Positions 8,165 to 18,000 are shown, counted from the stretch's first letter. The stretch is DNA of 64,000 bases from Phocaeicola massiliensis B84634 = Timone 84634 = DSM 17679 = JCM 13223 (GCF_000382445.1 NZ_KB905472.1:1634722-1698721); one strand, 5' to 3'. Notes: generated by a model from the letters alone, not told the origin. Program-made: numbers and translations.

Positions 8165-10234
8165 ATGAAGAACAGGGTCATCTTTTATATGGTATGTACA
8201 TGCATATCATTATCTTCTTGTTTAGACAAGAATAATCTAAATCTTTCAGACAGAGACAAAGAAGAAGAATTAGATTTATCATTTGATTTCGGAATGATAT
8301 CGGAAAAGAAATTGGAAATCACAACTCGTTCCAATAGCGGTTCGGCAATACCTGACGTTCCATTTTACGTCTATTTGGAAAATCCTTATACAGAAGAAGG
8401 AGACCGCCGAACGGATATCTTTCCTCTTTATTCGGGCAAAACGGCAGAAAGCGGTACTATAAAAGCGACACTCGCTGTACCTAATACAGCAACCACTCTT
8501 TATGTTTATACTCCTGTCTCAAGTTTTGAAATGATTCAGACCTGCGAGATTCAGAATAATATGAATATCACCTTCACCACTACCGGTGTCAATGCCAAAT
8601 CCGCCAAAGCACGAGCCGGAGGAGAAGGCGTTTTTACCGGAAGAAGAAATGCTAAAGTGATAGAATCATCTACTAATCTATACTCTTTTTACAACTTTCA
8701 ACTCACCGATGGTGCCAGTGGAGGAATTATCAATGATGGCAAATCAAATGATAAAGAAGTGATTGAAGCCGGAAATACTTTGACTTCAAAAGAAATAACG
8801 CTGGCTTCCAATTATTTCCCGGAAAGAGTTACCGTAGAAGATGAAAAATATTTTGGAGAGAATTATTGTACAGATTTAGAGATAACTCCTCCAGCCAATA
8901 CAGAAGGAACTTTTCAAGGTGCACACGTATGGGTTACACTAATCGGTGACGGAGGATTCAGCATAAACAATAATAATGTGGCAAATGCCCTGTGTTACTA
9001 TACCTATACCGGCAATCTGACAGCCGATGATGCCCAAACGATACACAAAACCATCATCTATCCAAATACTAATACAAAAAGACTGACAAACTCTGCATCG
9101 GCAACTATCGGTTCAAAAATTCAATTATTGTATTGGGATGAAAAAAGCAATCAATATGTCGATACCTTTCCCGAAGGAGTTAAAATAGGCTGGGTCATGA
9201 TTAGCAATGGAATTATCGGGAATTACAGTAACTATAAAATGATAGGAAATTATCGTTTTTCCACCTCTATCCTCAATAGTAAAATTGGCAACTTTCCCGG
9301 GAACTACACAAATGGTATTACCCGTTGGTGTGAAGAAGCACAAATGAACATTGTAGGTATGGAAAATCGTCAGCATAATGATGAGAATGAAAATAATGAT
9401 AAAGACTACAATGATATTTTGTTCAAAGTCACCTCCGATCCTATTATGAAACCCAAAGATGAAATACCGGTTGCCCCCGAAGAATATGTTTCTTCCATCA
9501 GCGGCACATTAGCATTTGAAGACAATTGGCCGCAAAAGGGAGATTATGATTTCAATGATTTCGTTACTGGTTATTCTTATTCTTTAATAAAAGGAAACAA
9601 TGATAAAGATGTAAAGGCTATTCGTTTAACATTTATACCAAGGGCTTTAGGAGCGTCATATAATAGCGGTTTTGGTATTCAATTGCCTATCGAAACCAAT
9701 AATATAGAAAATGTTACAGGAGGCAACATAGAAAAAGACGAAACGAAAGCAACGATTATCATTTATGAAGATACCCGCAAGGATGCATTCGGAGGACACG
9801 GCGGTTTTATCAATACACAAAAAGGAAATGCAGAAATAGCAGGAACAAAACAAAATGTCTATATTACTTTAAAAAGCAATATAGGACTCAATTCTTTTAA
9901 AGATTTCAATCCCTTCATATATGTTGTCAACAGAAATCACGAAATACATTTGACTGACAAAGCTCCAACAAGCAAAATGGATATATCTTTATTCGGAAGA
10001 GAGGAAGACGATGACTGCTCAATGCCCGAAAAAGGATATTACTATCGCATGGATAATGATTACCCATGGGCACTTGATATCCCTTCCTCAAATAATAGTC
10101 TCAACAATTTATGGCGATATCCTATAGAAGGAAAAGGAGTAAGTGAAGCCTATCCCGACTATCTCAATTGGACTTCAGCGTCCGGCCATCATATAAATTG
10201 GCTCGATAAACAGAATTCAGCTTACATATATTGA
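8165..10234 (+). CDS. LruC domain-containing surface lipoprotein (DUF4114/DUF4842)
   Basis: 689 residues. Signal peptide with lipobox SLSSC (Cys19) followed by D/K/E-rich residues, so an exported lipoprotein, probably at the cell surface. A region around 395-425 (QHNDENENNDKDYNDILFK) resembles DUF4114, and from about residue 447 a LruC/DUF4842 domain begins (LAFEDNWPQKGDYDFNDF), both with Asp/Asn-rich turns that could bind calcium. The family was named in Leptospira but is abundant in Bacteroides; its function is unknown. The gene is AT-rich, uses more AAT/GAT/AAA codons than its neighbours, and stands alone between a leftward gene and the separately promoted glutamine synthetase gene. Confidence 0.8.
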   Translation: MKNRVIFYMVCTCISLSSCLDKNNLNLSDRDKEEELDLSFDFGMISEKKLEITTRSNSGSAIPDVPFYVYLENPYTEEGDRRTDIFPLYSGKTAESGTIKATLAVPNTATTLYVYTPVSSFEMIQTCEIQNNMNITFTTTGVNAKSAKARAGGEGVFTGRRNAKVIESSTNLYSFYNFQLTDGASGGIINDGKSNDKEVIEAGNTLTSKEITLASNYFPERVTVEDEKYFGENYCTDLEITPPANTEGTFQGAHVWVTLIGDGGFSINNNNVANALCYYTYTGNLTADDAQTIHKTIIYPNTNTKRLTNSASATIGSKIQLLYWDEKSNQYVDTFPEGVKIGWVMISNGIIGNYSNYKMIGNYRFSTSILNSKIGNFPGNYTNGITRWCEEAQMNIVGMENRQHNDENENNDKDYNDILFKVTSDPIMKPKDEIPVAPEEYVSSISGTLAFEDNWPQKGDYDFNDFVTGYSYSLIKGNNDKDVKAIRLTFIPRALGASYNSGFGIQLPIETNNIENVTGGNIEKDETKATIIIYEDTRKDAFGGHGGFINTQKGNAEIAGTKQNVYITLKSNIGLNSFKDFNPFIYVVNRNHEIHLTDKAPTSKMDISLFGREEDDDCSMPEKGYYYRMDNDYPWALDIPSSNNSLNNLWRYPIEGKGVSEAYPDYLNWTSASGHHINWLDKQNSAYIY

Positions 10235-10255
10235 TAGAGATTTAAAACTTTTCAT

Positions 10256-10263
10256 TACCTTTG
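10256..10263 (+). promoter_or_regulatory. -7 element of the 10304 glutamine synthetase gene promoter
   Basis: TACCTTTG matches TAnnTTTG 41 bp before the start at 10304; a TTG at 10231-10233 is a weak -33 candidate at a slightly long spacing. Confidence 0.5.
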
Positions 10264-10303
10264 GGACATTAACCCTAGAACACACTAAAAGAAACAACAT
10301 ACT

Positions 10304-11806
10304 ATGAATAAAGAATTAGAAATGAATCCCAACCAATTAGTGGCTTTTATAGGTAAACCTTGTGCTGAATTTACCAAAGCAGATATCATACACTATATCC
10401 AAGAGAACGGTATCCGTATGGTTAATTTTATGTATCCGGCAGGAGACGGACGTTTGAAAACTCTTAATTTTGTAATTAACAACCTTGGATATCTGGATGC
10501 CATTCTTACATGTGGCGAACGAGTAGACGGTTCCAGCCTCTTTCCCTTTATAGAAGCCGGAAGTAGCGACCTTTATGTAATTCCACGTTTCCGCACGGCT
10601 TTCCTTGATCCATTTGCCGAAATTCCAACTCTTTCCATGCTTTGCTCTTTCTTTAATAAAGATGGCGAACCATTGGAAAGCTCTCCTGAACATACATTGC
10701 AAAAAGCATGCAAAGCTTTTACCAATGTCACCGGTATGGAGTTTCAGGCAATGGGAGAATTGGAATATTATGTAATTGCCCCTGATAGTGGAATGTTTCC
10801 GGCAACCGACCAGAAAGGCTACCATGAGTCTGCCCCCTATGCTAAATTTAATGATTTCCGCACACAGTGCATGGCTTATATTGCACAAGCCGGCGGACAA
10901 ATCAAATACGGACATTCCGAAGTAGGCAATTTCACCCTGAACGGAATGATATACGAACAAAATGAAATTGAATTTCTGCCGGTTCGGGCTGAAGATGCTG
11001 CCGACCAACTGATGATTGCCAAATGGATCATTCGCAATCTGGCTTATAAAAATGGTTATGATATTACATTTGCACCGAAAATCACAACCGGAAAAGCCGG
11101 TTCGGGATTGCATATCCATATGCGCATCATGAAAGACGGACAAAATCAGATGTTGCAAGACGGGGTATTGTCGGAGACAGCTCGCAAAGCCATTGCCGGA
11201 ATGATGATTACAGCCCCTTCAATTACCGCTTTTGGCAATACAAATCCAACTTCTTATTTCAGACTGGTTCCACACCAGGAAGCTCCCACAAACATTTGCT
11301 GGGGAGACCGCAACCGTTCTGTTCTGGTCCGGGTACCTTTGGGATGGGCTGCCAAAACAGATATGTGCATAACTGCAAATCCGTTGGAAAGCCAAAGCAA
11401 TTATGATACCACTCAAAAGCAGACAGTAGAAATGCGTTCACCGGATGGCTCGGCCGACCTCTATCAATTAATTGCCGGACTGGCCGTAGCTTGCCGACAT
11501 GGTTTTGAGCTGGAGAATGCACTGGACATAGCAGAAAAAACTTATGTAAACGTAAATATTCACCAAAAAGAAAACGCAGACAAACTAAAAGCATTGGCAC
11601 AACTGCCCGACAGTTGTACTGCTTCCGCTGAATGTCTGCAACAACAACGTGAGATATTTGAAAAATATAATGTATTCAGTCCGGCCATGATTGATGGAAT
11701 TATCAACAAACTACAAAGTTACAATGATAAAATTCTGCGTAGCGAACTGAAAGACAATCCTGAAGCAATGTTGGCCTTAGTAAACAGATATTTTCATTGC
11801 GGATAA
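10304..11806 (+). CDS. Glutamine synthetase family protein (type I-like)
   Basis: 500 residues. An N-terminal beta-Grasp domain (about 20-115) is followed by the catalytic domain: glutamate-binding and metal residues in MGELEYYVI, the ATP-binding stretch GSGLHIHMRIMKDG, and the signature region around NTNPTSYFRLVPHQEAP and NRSVLVRVPLGW. This is the GSI fold, distinct from the type III enzyme at 30313 in the same window. It should make glutamine from glutamate and ammonia, but GSI-like paralogues can ligate other amines to glutamate (for example polyamines), and the sequence does not exclude that. Its own promoter and a strong downstream hairpin make it monocistronic. Confidence 0.85.
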   Translation: MNKELEMNPNQLVAFIGKPCAEFTKADIIHYIQENGIRMVNFMYPAGDGRLKTLNFVINNLGYLDAILTCGERVDGSSLFPFIEAGSSDLYVIPRFRTAFLDPFAEIPTLSMLCSFFNKDGEPLESSPEHTLQKACKAFTNVTGMEFQAMGELEYYVIAPDSGMFPATDQKGYHESAPYAKFNDFRTQCMAYIAQAGGQIKYGHSEVGNFTLNGMIYEQNEIEFLPVRAEDAADQLMIAKWIIRNLAYKNGYDITFAPKITTGKAGSGLHIHMRIMKDGQNQMLQDGVLSETARKAIAGMMITAPSITAFGNTNPTSYFRLVPHQEAPTNICWGDRNRSVLVRVPLGWAAKTDMCITANPLESQSNYDTTQKQTVEMRSPDGSADLYQLIAGLAVACRHGFELENALDIAEKTYVNVNIHQKENADKLKALAQLPDSCTASAECLQQQREIFEKYNVFSPAMIDGIINKLQSYNDKILRSELKDNPEAMLALVNRYFHCG

Positions 11807-11847
11807 GGTTTTACTAACGAAGTTTTATAAATAAGGCTCAGAAAAAG

Positions 11848-11894
11848 AACTTGCTCAAGCAATGAAGATAAACGGTCTTCTGCTTGAGCAAGTT
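11848..11894. terminator. Strong bidirectional hairpin terminator
   Basis: A perfect 14-bp outer stem (AACTTGCTCAAGCA, 11848-11861, against 11881-11894) encloses a 5-bp inner stem (GAAGA/TCTTC). It sits between the convergent glutamine synthetase and 5'-nucleotidase genes. Confidence 0.8.
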
Positions 11895-11928
11895 TCATTT
11901 TATACAATCAGAATCTTACCGGATTGAA

Positions 11929-13554
11929 TTATCGTGCCTTTTCAATGACAACCTCAGGTAACGGAGCTTTTCCCACAGAAACAGTTCCCCCCAAATTTCG
12001 TAAATAGTCAATAAAAACAACAGTCGGTTCAAGATTCAAATCATTAAATTCTTTAATTGGTTTTTGAAATAGTCCTGCATCGTAACCATCTCCACCATCA
12101 GTAATAAAAGAATCCAGCACAACAATACATTTATCTGTATCCTTTATCTTTTTCCCTGTAACCAAATCAGTGACAGAAGTAACAGTCACTCCATCCGATG
12201 CCAAACCGATAGCCAAATGAGATGTCTGCAAAAAGCCATTCTTATTAATACGACCATCAGCCAACAATTTCTTCAACTCCTTACCGGAGAAATGGAACGC
12301 AAGCAAATGTCCTTGGAAGGGTAACACATTCCCTGCGCGAAGCTTTGTCACCTCCCCTTTCAATATACTTGCACGTAAACCACCGTAATGATTTACCCCG
12401 ACAACCGACTGCTTACCATATTTCTTCGATATCTGAGAATATTTACGGAAAGTATCTGCATAAGATGCCGTCACATAAGCTCCCACCGTAGTATAATCTT
12501 TTTTATTAATATTACGGTCATGGATTAAATCATTCTCAGCCGTCGTGAGTACCTCCTCAAAACCATATTTATCCATTTCTTTGTTCACCAGCGAGTCAAT
12601 AACCGAATTACCCTTTCCTGCTACACGAATGGTATCCCCGCCAATATACTGAATAGTATACTTGCCTGCATCCTGTTTCACTTCAAAATTCAGTTTCCCC
12701 AAATGAGTGCCATTTACACCTGCTTGGATGACAGGAAGATGATTCACCTCAGCCAGCACCACTTTATGCGAATGACCGGAAATAATGGCATCCACACCTT
12801 CTATCCAAGGAAGCCGCTTTGCATTTTCTTCTTCAATCACATCGGGATTAGACATGTCCGTGCCAATGTGCATCAGCAACACCACCATATCCACTTTCCC
12901 TTCCTTTTTAAGACCGGTCGCAACCTGAACGCGTGCCGCATCCACAGGATTTACGAAATCAATTCCTCTAATATTTTCAGACCGTGTCTTCACAGCCGTG
13001 TCCGTAGTTGTCAATCCTACAAAAGCAATCTTTACGCTGCCGCCATTCTTAAGTGGCTGCACCACCATCTTGCAAGGCTCCAGCCATTCCAATGGAGCAT
13101 GGTCGTCTTTTGCTACAATATTAGCTGCGATATAATCCATGCATACCGCTACTGTATCAACCAAGTAAGGCAATCCCCAGTCAAATTCATGATTGCCTAT
13201 TGCCGACATCTTGACATCCATTTCCCTAAACATCTCCGGCAACGGGTTCCCGCGCGTGATTCTGGAGAAATAGCTGCCGCTGAAGTTATCTCCCACAGAG
13301 ACAACGACAGTATTCTTATTCTTTGCTTTCTCGTCCAAAACTGCCTGAACCAATTCTGCGGCTCCGGGAACATTGCGGTCTTTCACAAATGCGCCATGAA
13401 AATCATTGAATGACAAAAACGAGATGGTATCGATGGCATTCCAATCAGGACGGTGCCCTCCTTCATGAATTTGCCCGAATGCGATGAATGGCGAAGCAAT
13501 TAACAGACCGCAACATAGAGCAGCCTTTTTCAAAAGTGTTCTATTCATAATCAA
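11929..13554 (-). CDS. Secreted 5'-nucleotidase / UDP-sugar hydrolase family metallophosphoesterase
   Basis: 541 residues. A signal peptide (about 1-27, ending AFG-Q) directs it to the periplasm or surface. The N-terminal metallophosphatase domain shows the two-metal motifs SFNDFHGAF, VGDNFSGS, GNHEFDWG, and SGHSH; the C-terminal 5'-nucleotidase domain follows from about residue 330, with the nucleotide-binding loop near VGVNHYGGLRASI and the IDSFITDGGDGYDAG-like end (VLDSFITDGGDGYDAG). It is expected to strip phosphate from external nucleotides, releasing nucleosides for uptake. The start may be ATG 13554 or 13548. Single gene, facing the hairpin at 11848-11894. Confidence 0.88.
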   Translation of the reverse strand: MIMNRTLLKKAALCCGLLIASPFIAFGQIHEGGHRPDWNAIDTISFLSFNDFHGAFVKDRNVPGAAELVQAVLDEKAKNKNTVVVSVGDNFSGSYFSRITRGNPLPEMFREMDVKMSAIGNHEFDWGLPYLVDTVAVCMDYIAANIVAKDDHAPLEWLEPCKMVVQPLKNGGSVKIAFVGLTTTDTAVKTRSENIRGIDFVNPVDAARVQVATGLKKEGKVDMVVLLMHIGTDMSNPDVIEEENAKRLPWIEGVDAIISGHSHKVVLAEVNHLPVIQAGVNGTHLGKLNFEVKQDAGKYTIQYIGGDTIRVAGKGNSVIDSLVNKEMDKYGFEEVLTTAENDLIHDRNINKKDYTTVGAYVTASYADTFRKYSQISKKYGKQSVVGVNHYGGLRASILKGEVTKLRAGNVLPFQGHLLAFHFSGKELKKLLADGRINKNGFLQTSHLAIGLASDGVTVTSVTDLVTGKKIKDTDKCIVVLDSFITDGGDGYDAGLFQKPIKEFNDLNLEPTVVFIDYLRNLGGTVSVGKAPLPEVVIEKAR

Positions 13555-13727
13555 TTAATAATAGGTGTTCATCCTCCCTCCTGCTCCCTATCGGAACTCC
13601 TTCAAACAGAACAAAGATAACACTAGTTTCACAATCCCTATCATGTTTCATTGACTATTTTTAATTCCACTTTCCCGACAGGGAATAAAAAAGGCCAACG
13701 TATCCCTACATTGACCTTCTTGCTTAG

Positions 13728-13800
13728 AGCGGAAAACGAGACTCGAACTCGCGACCCTAACCTTGGCAAGGTTATGCTCTACCAACTGAGCTATTTCCGC
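13728..13800 (-). tRNA. tRNA-Gly (GCC)
   Basis: 73 nt cloverleaf: 7-bp acceptor stem GCGGAAA/TTTCCGC, D arm GCTC-GAGC, anticodon loop TTGCCAA, T arm GCGAG-TTCGAGT-CTCGT, discriminator T. No encoded CCA. It is the last gene of the tRNA operon. Confidence 0.95.
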
Positions 13801-13818
13801 AATTATTCATTCTAACAG

Positions 13819-13899
13819 TGCCCAGAACAGGACTCGAACCTGCATGCCTCTCGACACACGCACCTGAAACGTGCGCGTCTACCATTCCGCCACCTGGGC
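13819..13899 (-). tRNA. tRNA-Leu (CAG)
   Basis: 81 nt, class II. Acceptor GCCCAGG/TCTGGGC, anticodon stem CACGT/GCGTG with loop TTCAGGT (anticodon CAG), a short variable arm, T loop TTCGAGT. It resembles the bacterial Leu-CAG tRNA in the D arm and anticodon arm. Confidence 0.93.
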
Positions 13900-13907
13900 T
13901 TTTCGTG

Positions 13908-13980
13908 AGCGGAAAACGAGACTCGAACTCGCGACCCTAACCTTGGCAAGGTTATGCTCTACCAACTGAGCTATTTCCGC
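13908..13980 (-). tRNA. tRNA-Gly (GCC), second copy
   Basis: Identical in sequence to the copy at 13728-13800. Confidence 0.95.
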
Positions 13981-13998
13981 AATTATCCATTCCGATGG

Positions 13999-14082
13999 TG
14001 AAGGAAATGAGACTCGAACTCACACGACATAACTGTCACCACCCCCTCAAAGTGGCGCGTCTACCAATTCCGCCATTCCTCC
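13999..14082 (-). tRNA. tRNA-Leu (GAG)
   Basis: 84 nt, class II. Acceptor GGAGGAA/TTCCTTC, anticodon loop TTGAGGG (anticodon GAG), variable arm around TGACAGTTATGTCG, T loop TTCGAGT. Confidence 0.93.
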
Positions 14083-14108
14083 ATCAACTTAGAAATTCTT
14101 GTGAGCAG

Positions 14109-14189
14109 TGCCCAGAACAGGACTCGAACCTGCATGCCTCTCGACACACGCACCTGAAACGTGCGCGTCTACCATTCCGCCACCTGGGC
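14109..14189 (-). tRNA. tRNA-Leu (CAG), second copy
   Basis: Identical to the copy at 13819-13899, including the bases immediately flanking it, which points to duplication of a Gly-Leu unit. Confidence 0.93.
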
Positions 14190-14235
14190 TTTTCTGTGTA
14201 ACTCGCTTGTTACTACGCACAAGATTTCTTTCGTG

Positions 14236-14308
14236 AGCGGAAAACGAGACTCGAACTCGCGACCCTAACCTTGGCAAGGTTATGCTCTACCAACTGAGCT
14301 ATTTCCGC
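14236..14308 (-). tRNA. tRNA-Gly (GCC), third copy
   Basis: Identical to the other two Gly copies; it is the first gene of the operon, about 53 bp after the -7 element at 14361-14368. Confidence 0.95.
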
Positions 14309-14360
14309 AACTTCCGCTTTCGGCTTCTGATATTCATCAGCTGTTTCCCGATTGCGGATG

Positions 14361-14391
14361 CAAAGGTAGTGCTTTTTTCTAAACCTCCAAA
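14361..14391 (-). promoter_or_regulatory. Promoter of the six-tRNA operon
   Basis: On the minus strand TTTG (14388-14391), 19 nt, TACCTTTG (14361-14368): the best match to the Bacteroides housekeeping promoter in this window. Transcription would start near 14354. Confidence 0.75.
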
Positions 14392-14482
14392 ACTTTTCCG
14401 TACTTTTTATAATACATTTATTACATTATTTCACCAAATTCCTCATTATCAATACAAATTGGAATTAAGTTTTTCTTATATA

Positions 14483-15646
14483 TCACGACATACGGTCTCT
14501 ATAATCTTCATATCTGAAACTCTTATATACCTCTAAGGTATCGTTTGTATGCCAAATGGCAATAGAAGGATGATGAATTCCATTGAACATATTCGTCTTC
14601 ACCATGGTATAATGAATCATATCTTCCAACACGATTCGTTCGCCTATCTGTAAGGGATGGTCAAAGCGCCAACTACCCATATAATCACCACTCAAACAAC
14701 TGTTTCCACCTAAACGATAGATATAGTCTTCCGGCCGGGCTGTCTTTACAGCTTCGGCAGGCAGTGTGTCGGCTCCGCGCACTGTCGGCTGATAAGGCAT
14801 TTCGAGACAATCGGGCATGTGGCAGGTAAAGCTGACGTCAAGGACAGCGGTCTTAATGCCACGGCTTTCAACAATATCAACCACCGAGGCCACAAGAGGA
14901 CCGGTTTGCCAGGTGAAAGCAGAACCCGGCTCCAAAATAATCTCCAGATGAGGATAGCGCGCTTTCAATTCCTTTAAAAGAGTCACGAGATGATCTGTGT
15001 CATAATCCTTACGTGTCATCAGGTGACCTCCACCCAAATTCAACCATTTTATCTGGGAAAACCAGCGAGAAAACTTTGCTTCAATATGCTTCAGTGTATG
15101 CTCCAGCTCATAAGAACCGGATTCGCAATGGCAATGGCAATGAAATCCCTCAATACCGGCAGGCAGTGTATCGGGCAACAAATCGGCAGTAACTCCGAAG
15201 CGGGTACCGGGAGCACAAGGGTTATAAAGTTCCACTTCTACTTCCGAGTATTCGGGATTGATGCGGATACCACAGGAAATCTTTTCCTCATTTGCTTCAA
15301 TCTCCGGATAAAAATGCCGGAACTGATTAAAAGAATTAAATGTAATATGGCTGCTGCACTTCATGATAACAGGAAAATCGGTTTCGGTATATGCAGGAGA
15401 ATAAGTATGTGCTTTGCTCCCAAACTCTTCATAAGCCAAACGCGCTTCATAAACCGAACTGGCAGTTGTATATCTGATATACTCTCTGAAAATGGGAAAT
15501 GACTTCCACATAGCAAAGGATTTAAAAGCAAGGATAATCTCTACCCCCGCCTTATCAGCAACACTCTTTATCAAACTCAGATTCTTTCTGAGTAATTTTT
15601 CATCCATCACATAACATGGAGACGGTACTTTATCTATATCTATCAT
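14483..15646 (-). CDS. nspC: Carboxynorspermidine decarboxylase
   Basis: 387 residues. A PLP-dependent decarboxylase of the alanine racemase fold III type; the Schiff-base Lys is at about residue 42 (ILAFKSFAMW), with HCHCHCESG, the glycine-rich NLGGGHLM phosphate-binding loop, EPGSAF, and the C-terminal CLSGD motif whose Cys completes the active site of the neighbouring subunit. It removes CO2 from carboxyspermidine or carboxynorspermidine in the alternative polyamine pathway, in the cytoplasm. It follows the helicase gene by 28 bp and is probably co-transcribed with it. A polyamine importer (potABCD) lies at 42998-47328 in the same window, so the cell can both make and import polyamines. 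Confidence 0.93.
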   Translation of the reverse strand: MIDIDKVPSPCYVMDEKLLRKNLSLIKSVADKAGVEIILAFKSFAMWKSFPIFREYIRYTTASSVYEARLAYEEFGSKAHTYSPAYTETDFPVIMKCSSHITFNSFNQFRHFYPEIEANEEKISCGIRINPEYSEVEVELYNPCAPGTRFGVTADLLPDTLPAGIEGFHCHCHCESGSYELEHTLKHIEAKFSRWFSQIKWLNLGGGHLMTRKDYDTDHLVTLLKELKARYPHLEIILEPGSAFTWQTGPLVASVVDIVESRGIKTAVLDVSFTCHMPDCLEMPYQPTVRGADTLPAEAVKTARPEDYIYRLGGNSCLSGDYMGSWRFDHPLQIGERIVLEDMIHYTMVKTNMFNGIHHPSIAIWHTNDTLEVYKSFRYEDYRDRMS

Positions 15647-15674
15647 ATGATTAAATCTTTCTATGTAAAAACTA

Positions 15675-17981
15675 TTATTCTACCACCTTAAATCGTGCAA
15701 ACTTTAACAACAGTTGTTTTTCCCCTGCATTACGGAAACGTACGGTTGCCTTACTGTTTTCTCCGGTCCCTTCTATTTTTATCACATCGCCGATACCAAA
15801 ACGTTCATGTTCTATCACCTGACCGGCCTGCACATTTATAGGTAATGTGGCAGATGTCGGCGACTTCCCACCCATCGCTGTTCCTATCTTTGTCAAATTA
15901 CGTGGTACCGTAGGACGAATCATCTCCACTTTCGGTTTTCCGCCCAATTGCGGACGCTCATTTTGTTCGCGGCGGAAACGACCGGCTCCCTCGTCTATCC
16001 TTCTTGCCAATTGCTCCTCTTGCGGCAACTGCAAGAAATGCGCATCAATATCTTTCAAGAAACGGCTCGGACTGCTGAACTCCATCTTTCCGTATTTAAA
16101 ACGGCTTTTGGCAAAAGAAAGATAACAATGTTCTTCGGCGCGGGTTATCGCCACATAGAACAAGCGACGTTCTTCTTCCAGCTCTTTATAAGAATTGAGC
16201 GACAATGCACTGGGAAATAAGTTCTCTTCCAGCCCCACAACAAACACATTTTTAAATTCCAATCCTTTGGCAGAATGAATGGTCATCAACGTTATTTTCT
16301 CACTATCTCTTTCTTTATCATTATCCTGATCTGTCAGCAAAGATACTTCAGATAAGAAGTCCGTTAAACGGATATTTGCGCTGCCTTCTTCCTCACGTGT
16401 GGCACAAAAGTCGTGCATACCATTTATCAATTCCTCTATATTTTCCTGCCGGCTCAAATTCTCAGGATCATTGCTCTGATAAATTTCATTCATAATACCC
16501 GACTGGCGCACAATCAGCGTACCTACTTCATACGCGCTTTTCTTTGCCGCCTCTTTTATAAAGTTTTCTATCACTTCACGAAAGCCCTGCAACTTGGCAT
16601 GCGTACCTTTATTGATAGATACTCCATAAGCCAACGGGTCTTCCAATACTTTCCAGAGGCTGACATGATTCAGCGTAGCAGCATCTATAATCTTGTTCAA
16701 CGTAGTGTCGCCTATCCCCCGCGCCGGATAATTCACCACCCGTTTGAAAGCCTCTTCATCATTCGGATTGACAGCCAGACGAAAATAAGAAATAATATCC
16801 TTTATTTCCTTGCGTTGATAAAACGATAATCCTCCATAAATTTTATAGGGCAAGCTACGCTTACGCAAAGCCTCTTCAAAAATACGGCTCTGAGCATTGG
16901 TACGATATAGAATAGCAAAATCATTGTATGAATAATGTTCGCGTGAGCGAAGCTTCACTATCTGATTGGCAACAATCTCACCCTCTTCCACATCACTATA
17001 TGCACTAAACACTCCGATAGGCTCCCCTTTCGCCTTTTCGGAAAACACTTCTTTGCGAATTTGCTCGCTATTCTTTTCTATCAGACTGTTGGCTGCACAA
17101 ACTATGGTTTGAGTAGAACGGTAATTCTGCTCAAGCTTAAAGAGTCTGGCACCTTTATAGAGTTGCGTAAACTTCAGTATATTGTCAATATTCGCACCCC
17201 GGAAAGAGTAAATGCTTTGTGCATCATCACCCACCACGCATACATGCTGATGTTCTTTAGTAAGTTGGAGCACAATGCTATGCTGTGCAAAATTCGTATC
17301 CTGATACTCGTCTACCAATACATATCGGAATTGTCCGGCATATTTTTGACGAATCTCAGGATGGTCTCGGAACAACAAATAAGTATAGACCAACAAATCA
17401 TCAAAATCCATGGCATCACTCTGCCTGCAACGCTCCCAATAACGACGATAGATATCGCGTGTGGCCGGCACTTTGGCATTCACATCATTCTGATAAAGTT
17501 CTGCATTTGATGCATACGCATCCGGTAACACCAAATGATTCTTTGCGTTACTGATACGTGACTGAATCATTCCCGGTTTGTATGTCTTATCATCCAAATG
17601 CATTTCTTTCACTATAGACTTGATCAGACTCTTTGAGTCCGAAGAATCATAAATAGTGAAACTGGAGGTAAAGCCGATGACTTGTGCCTCCGCCCGCAGA
17701 ATACGCGAAAAGATGGAATGAAAAGTTCCCATCCATAAATAGCGGGCCTCCTCACCCACCCGGCGGGCAATACGCTCCTTCATCTCGCGTGCAGCCTTGT
17801 TGGTAAATGTCAATGCCAGAATAGACCACGGCTTATATCCTTGTTCTAACAAATAAGCTATTTTATAAGTCAGCACACGCGTTTTCCCCGACCCTGCTCC
17901 GGCAATTACCAGAGAGGGACCGTCATTATAAAGCACTGCATTGCGCTGGCTCTCATTAAGTTCTTCCAAATAATTAGTCAT
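15675..17981 (-). CDS. UvrD/PcrA-type ATP-dependent DNA helicase
   Basis: 768 residues from the ATG at 17981. Superfamily 1A motifs in order: NESQRNAV (Q motif), AGAGSGKTRVLTYK (I, Walker A), LTFTNKAAREM (Ia), VDEYQDTN (II), GDDAQSIYSFRGA (III), FKLEQNYRST (IV), MTIHSAKGLEFKNVF (V), FYVAITRAEE (VI), and a C-terminal Tudor-like tail (HERFGIGDVIKIEG) typical of PcrA. It unwinds DNA 3' to 5' in repair and replication restart. The frame is open upstream to 18041 (with ATG also at 17990), but the -7 element at 18001-18008 lies inside that extension, so the start at 17981 is preferred. nspC follows. Confidence 0.93.
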   Translation of the reverse strand: MTNYLEELNESQRNAVLYNDGPSLVIAGAGSGKTRVLTYKIAYLLEQGYKPWSILALTFTNKAAREMKERIARRVGEEARYLWMGTFHSIFSRILRAEAQVIGFTSSFTIYDSSDSKSLIKSIVKEMHLDDKTYKPGMIQSRISNAKNHLVLPDAYASNAELYQNDVNAKVPATRDIYRRYWERCRQSDAMDFDDLLVYTYLLFRDHPEIRQKYAGQFRYVLVDEYQDTNFAQHSIVLQLTKEHQHVCVVGDDAQSIYSFRGANIDNILKFTQLYKGARLFKLEQNYRSTQTIVCAANSLIEKNSEQIRKEVFSEKAKGEPIGVFSAYSDVEEGEIVANQIVKLRSREHYSYNDFAILYRTNAQSRIFEEALRKRSLPYKIYGGLSFYQRKEIKDIISYFRLAVNPNDEEAFKRVVNYPARGIGDTTLNKIIDAATLNHVSLWKVLEDPLAYGVSINKGTHAKLQGFREVIENFIKEAAKKSAYEVGTLIVRQSGIMNEIYQSNDPENLSRQENIEELINGMHDFCATREEEGSANIRLTDFLSEVSLLTDQDNDKERDSEKITLMTIHSAKGLEFKNVFVVGLEENLFPSALSLNSYKELEEERRLFYVAITRAEEHCYLSFAKSRFKYGKMEFSSPSRFLKDIDAHFLQLPQEEQLARRIDEGAGRFRREQNERPQLGGKPKVEMIRPTVPRNLTKIGTAMGGKSPTSATLPINVQAGQVIEHERFGIGDVIKIEGTGENSKATVRFRNAGEKQLLLKFARFKVVE

Positions 17982-18000
17982 ACGTTTCATCTTTCGTCCG

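Noticed and set aside
13995..14277. Small frames across the tRNA cluster
   Set aside because: They are read from tRNA genes and have no coding character.
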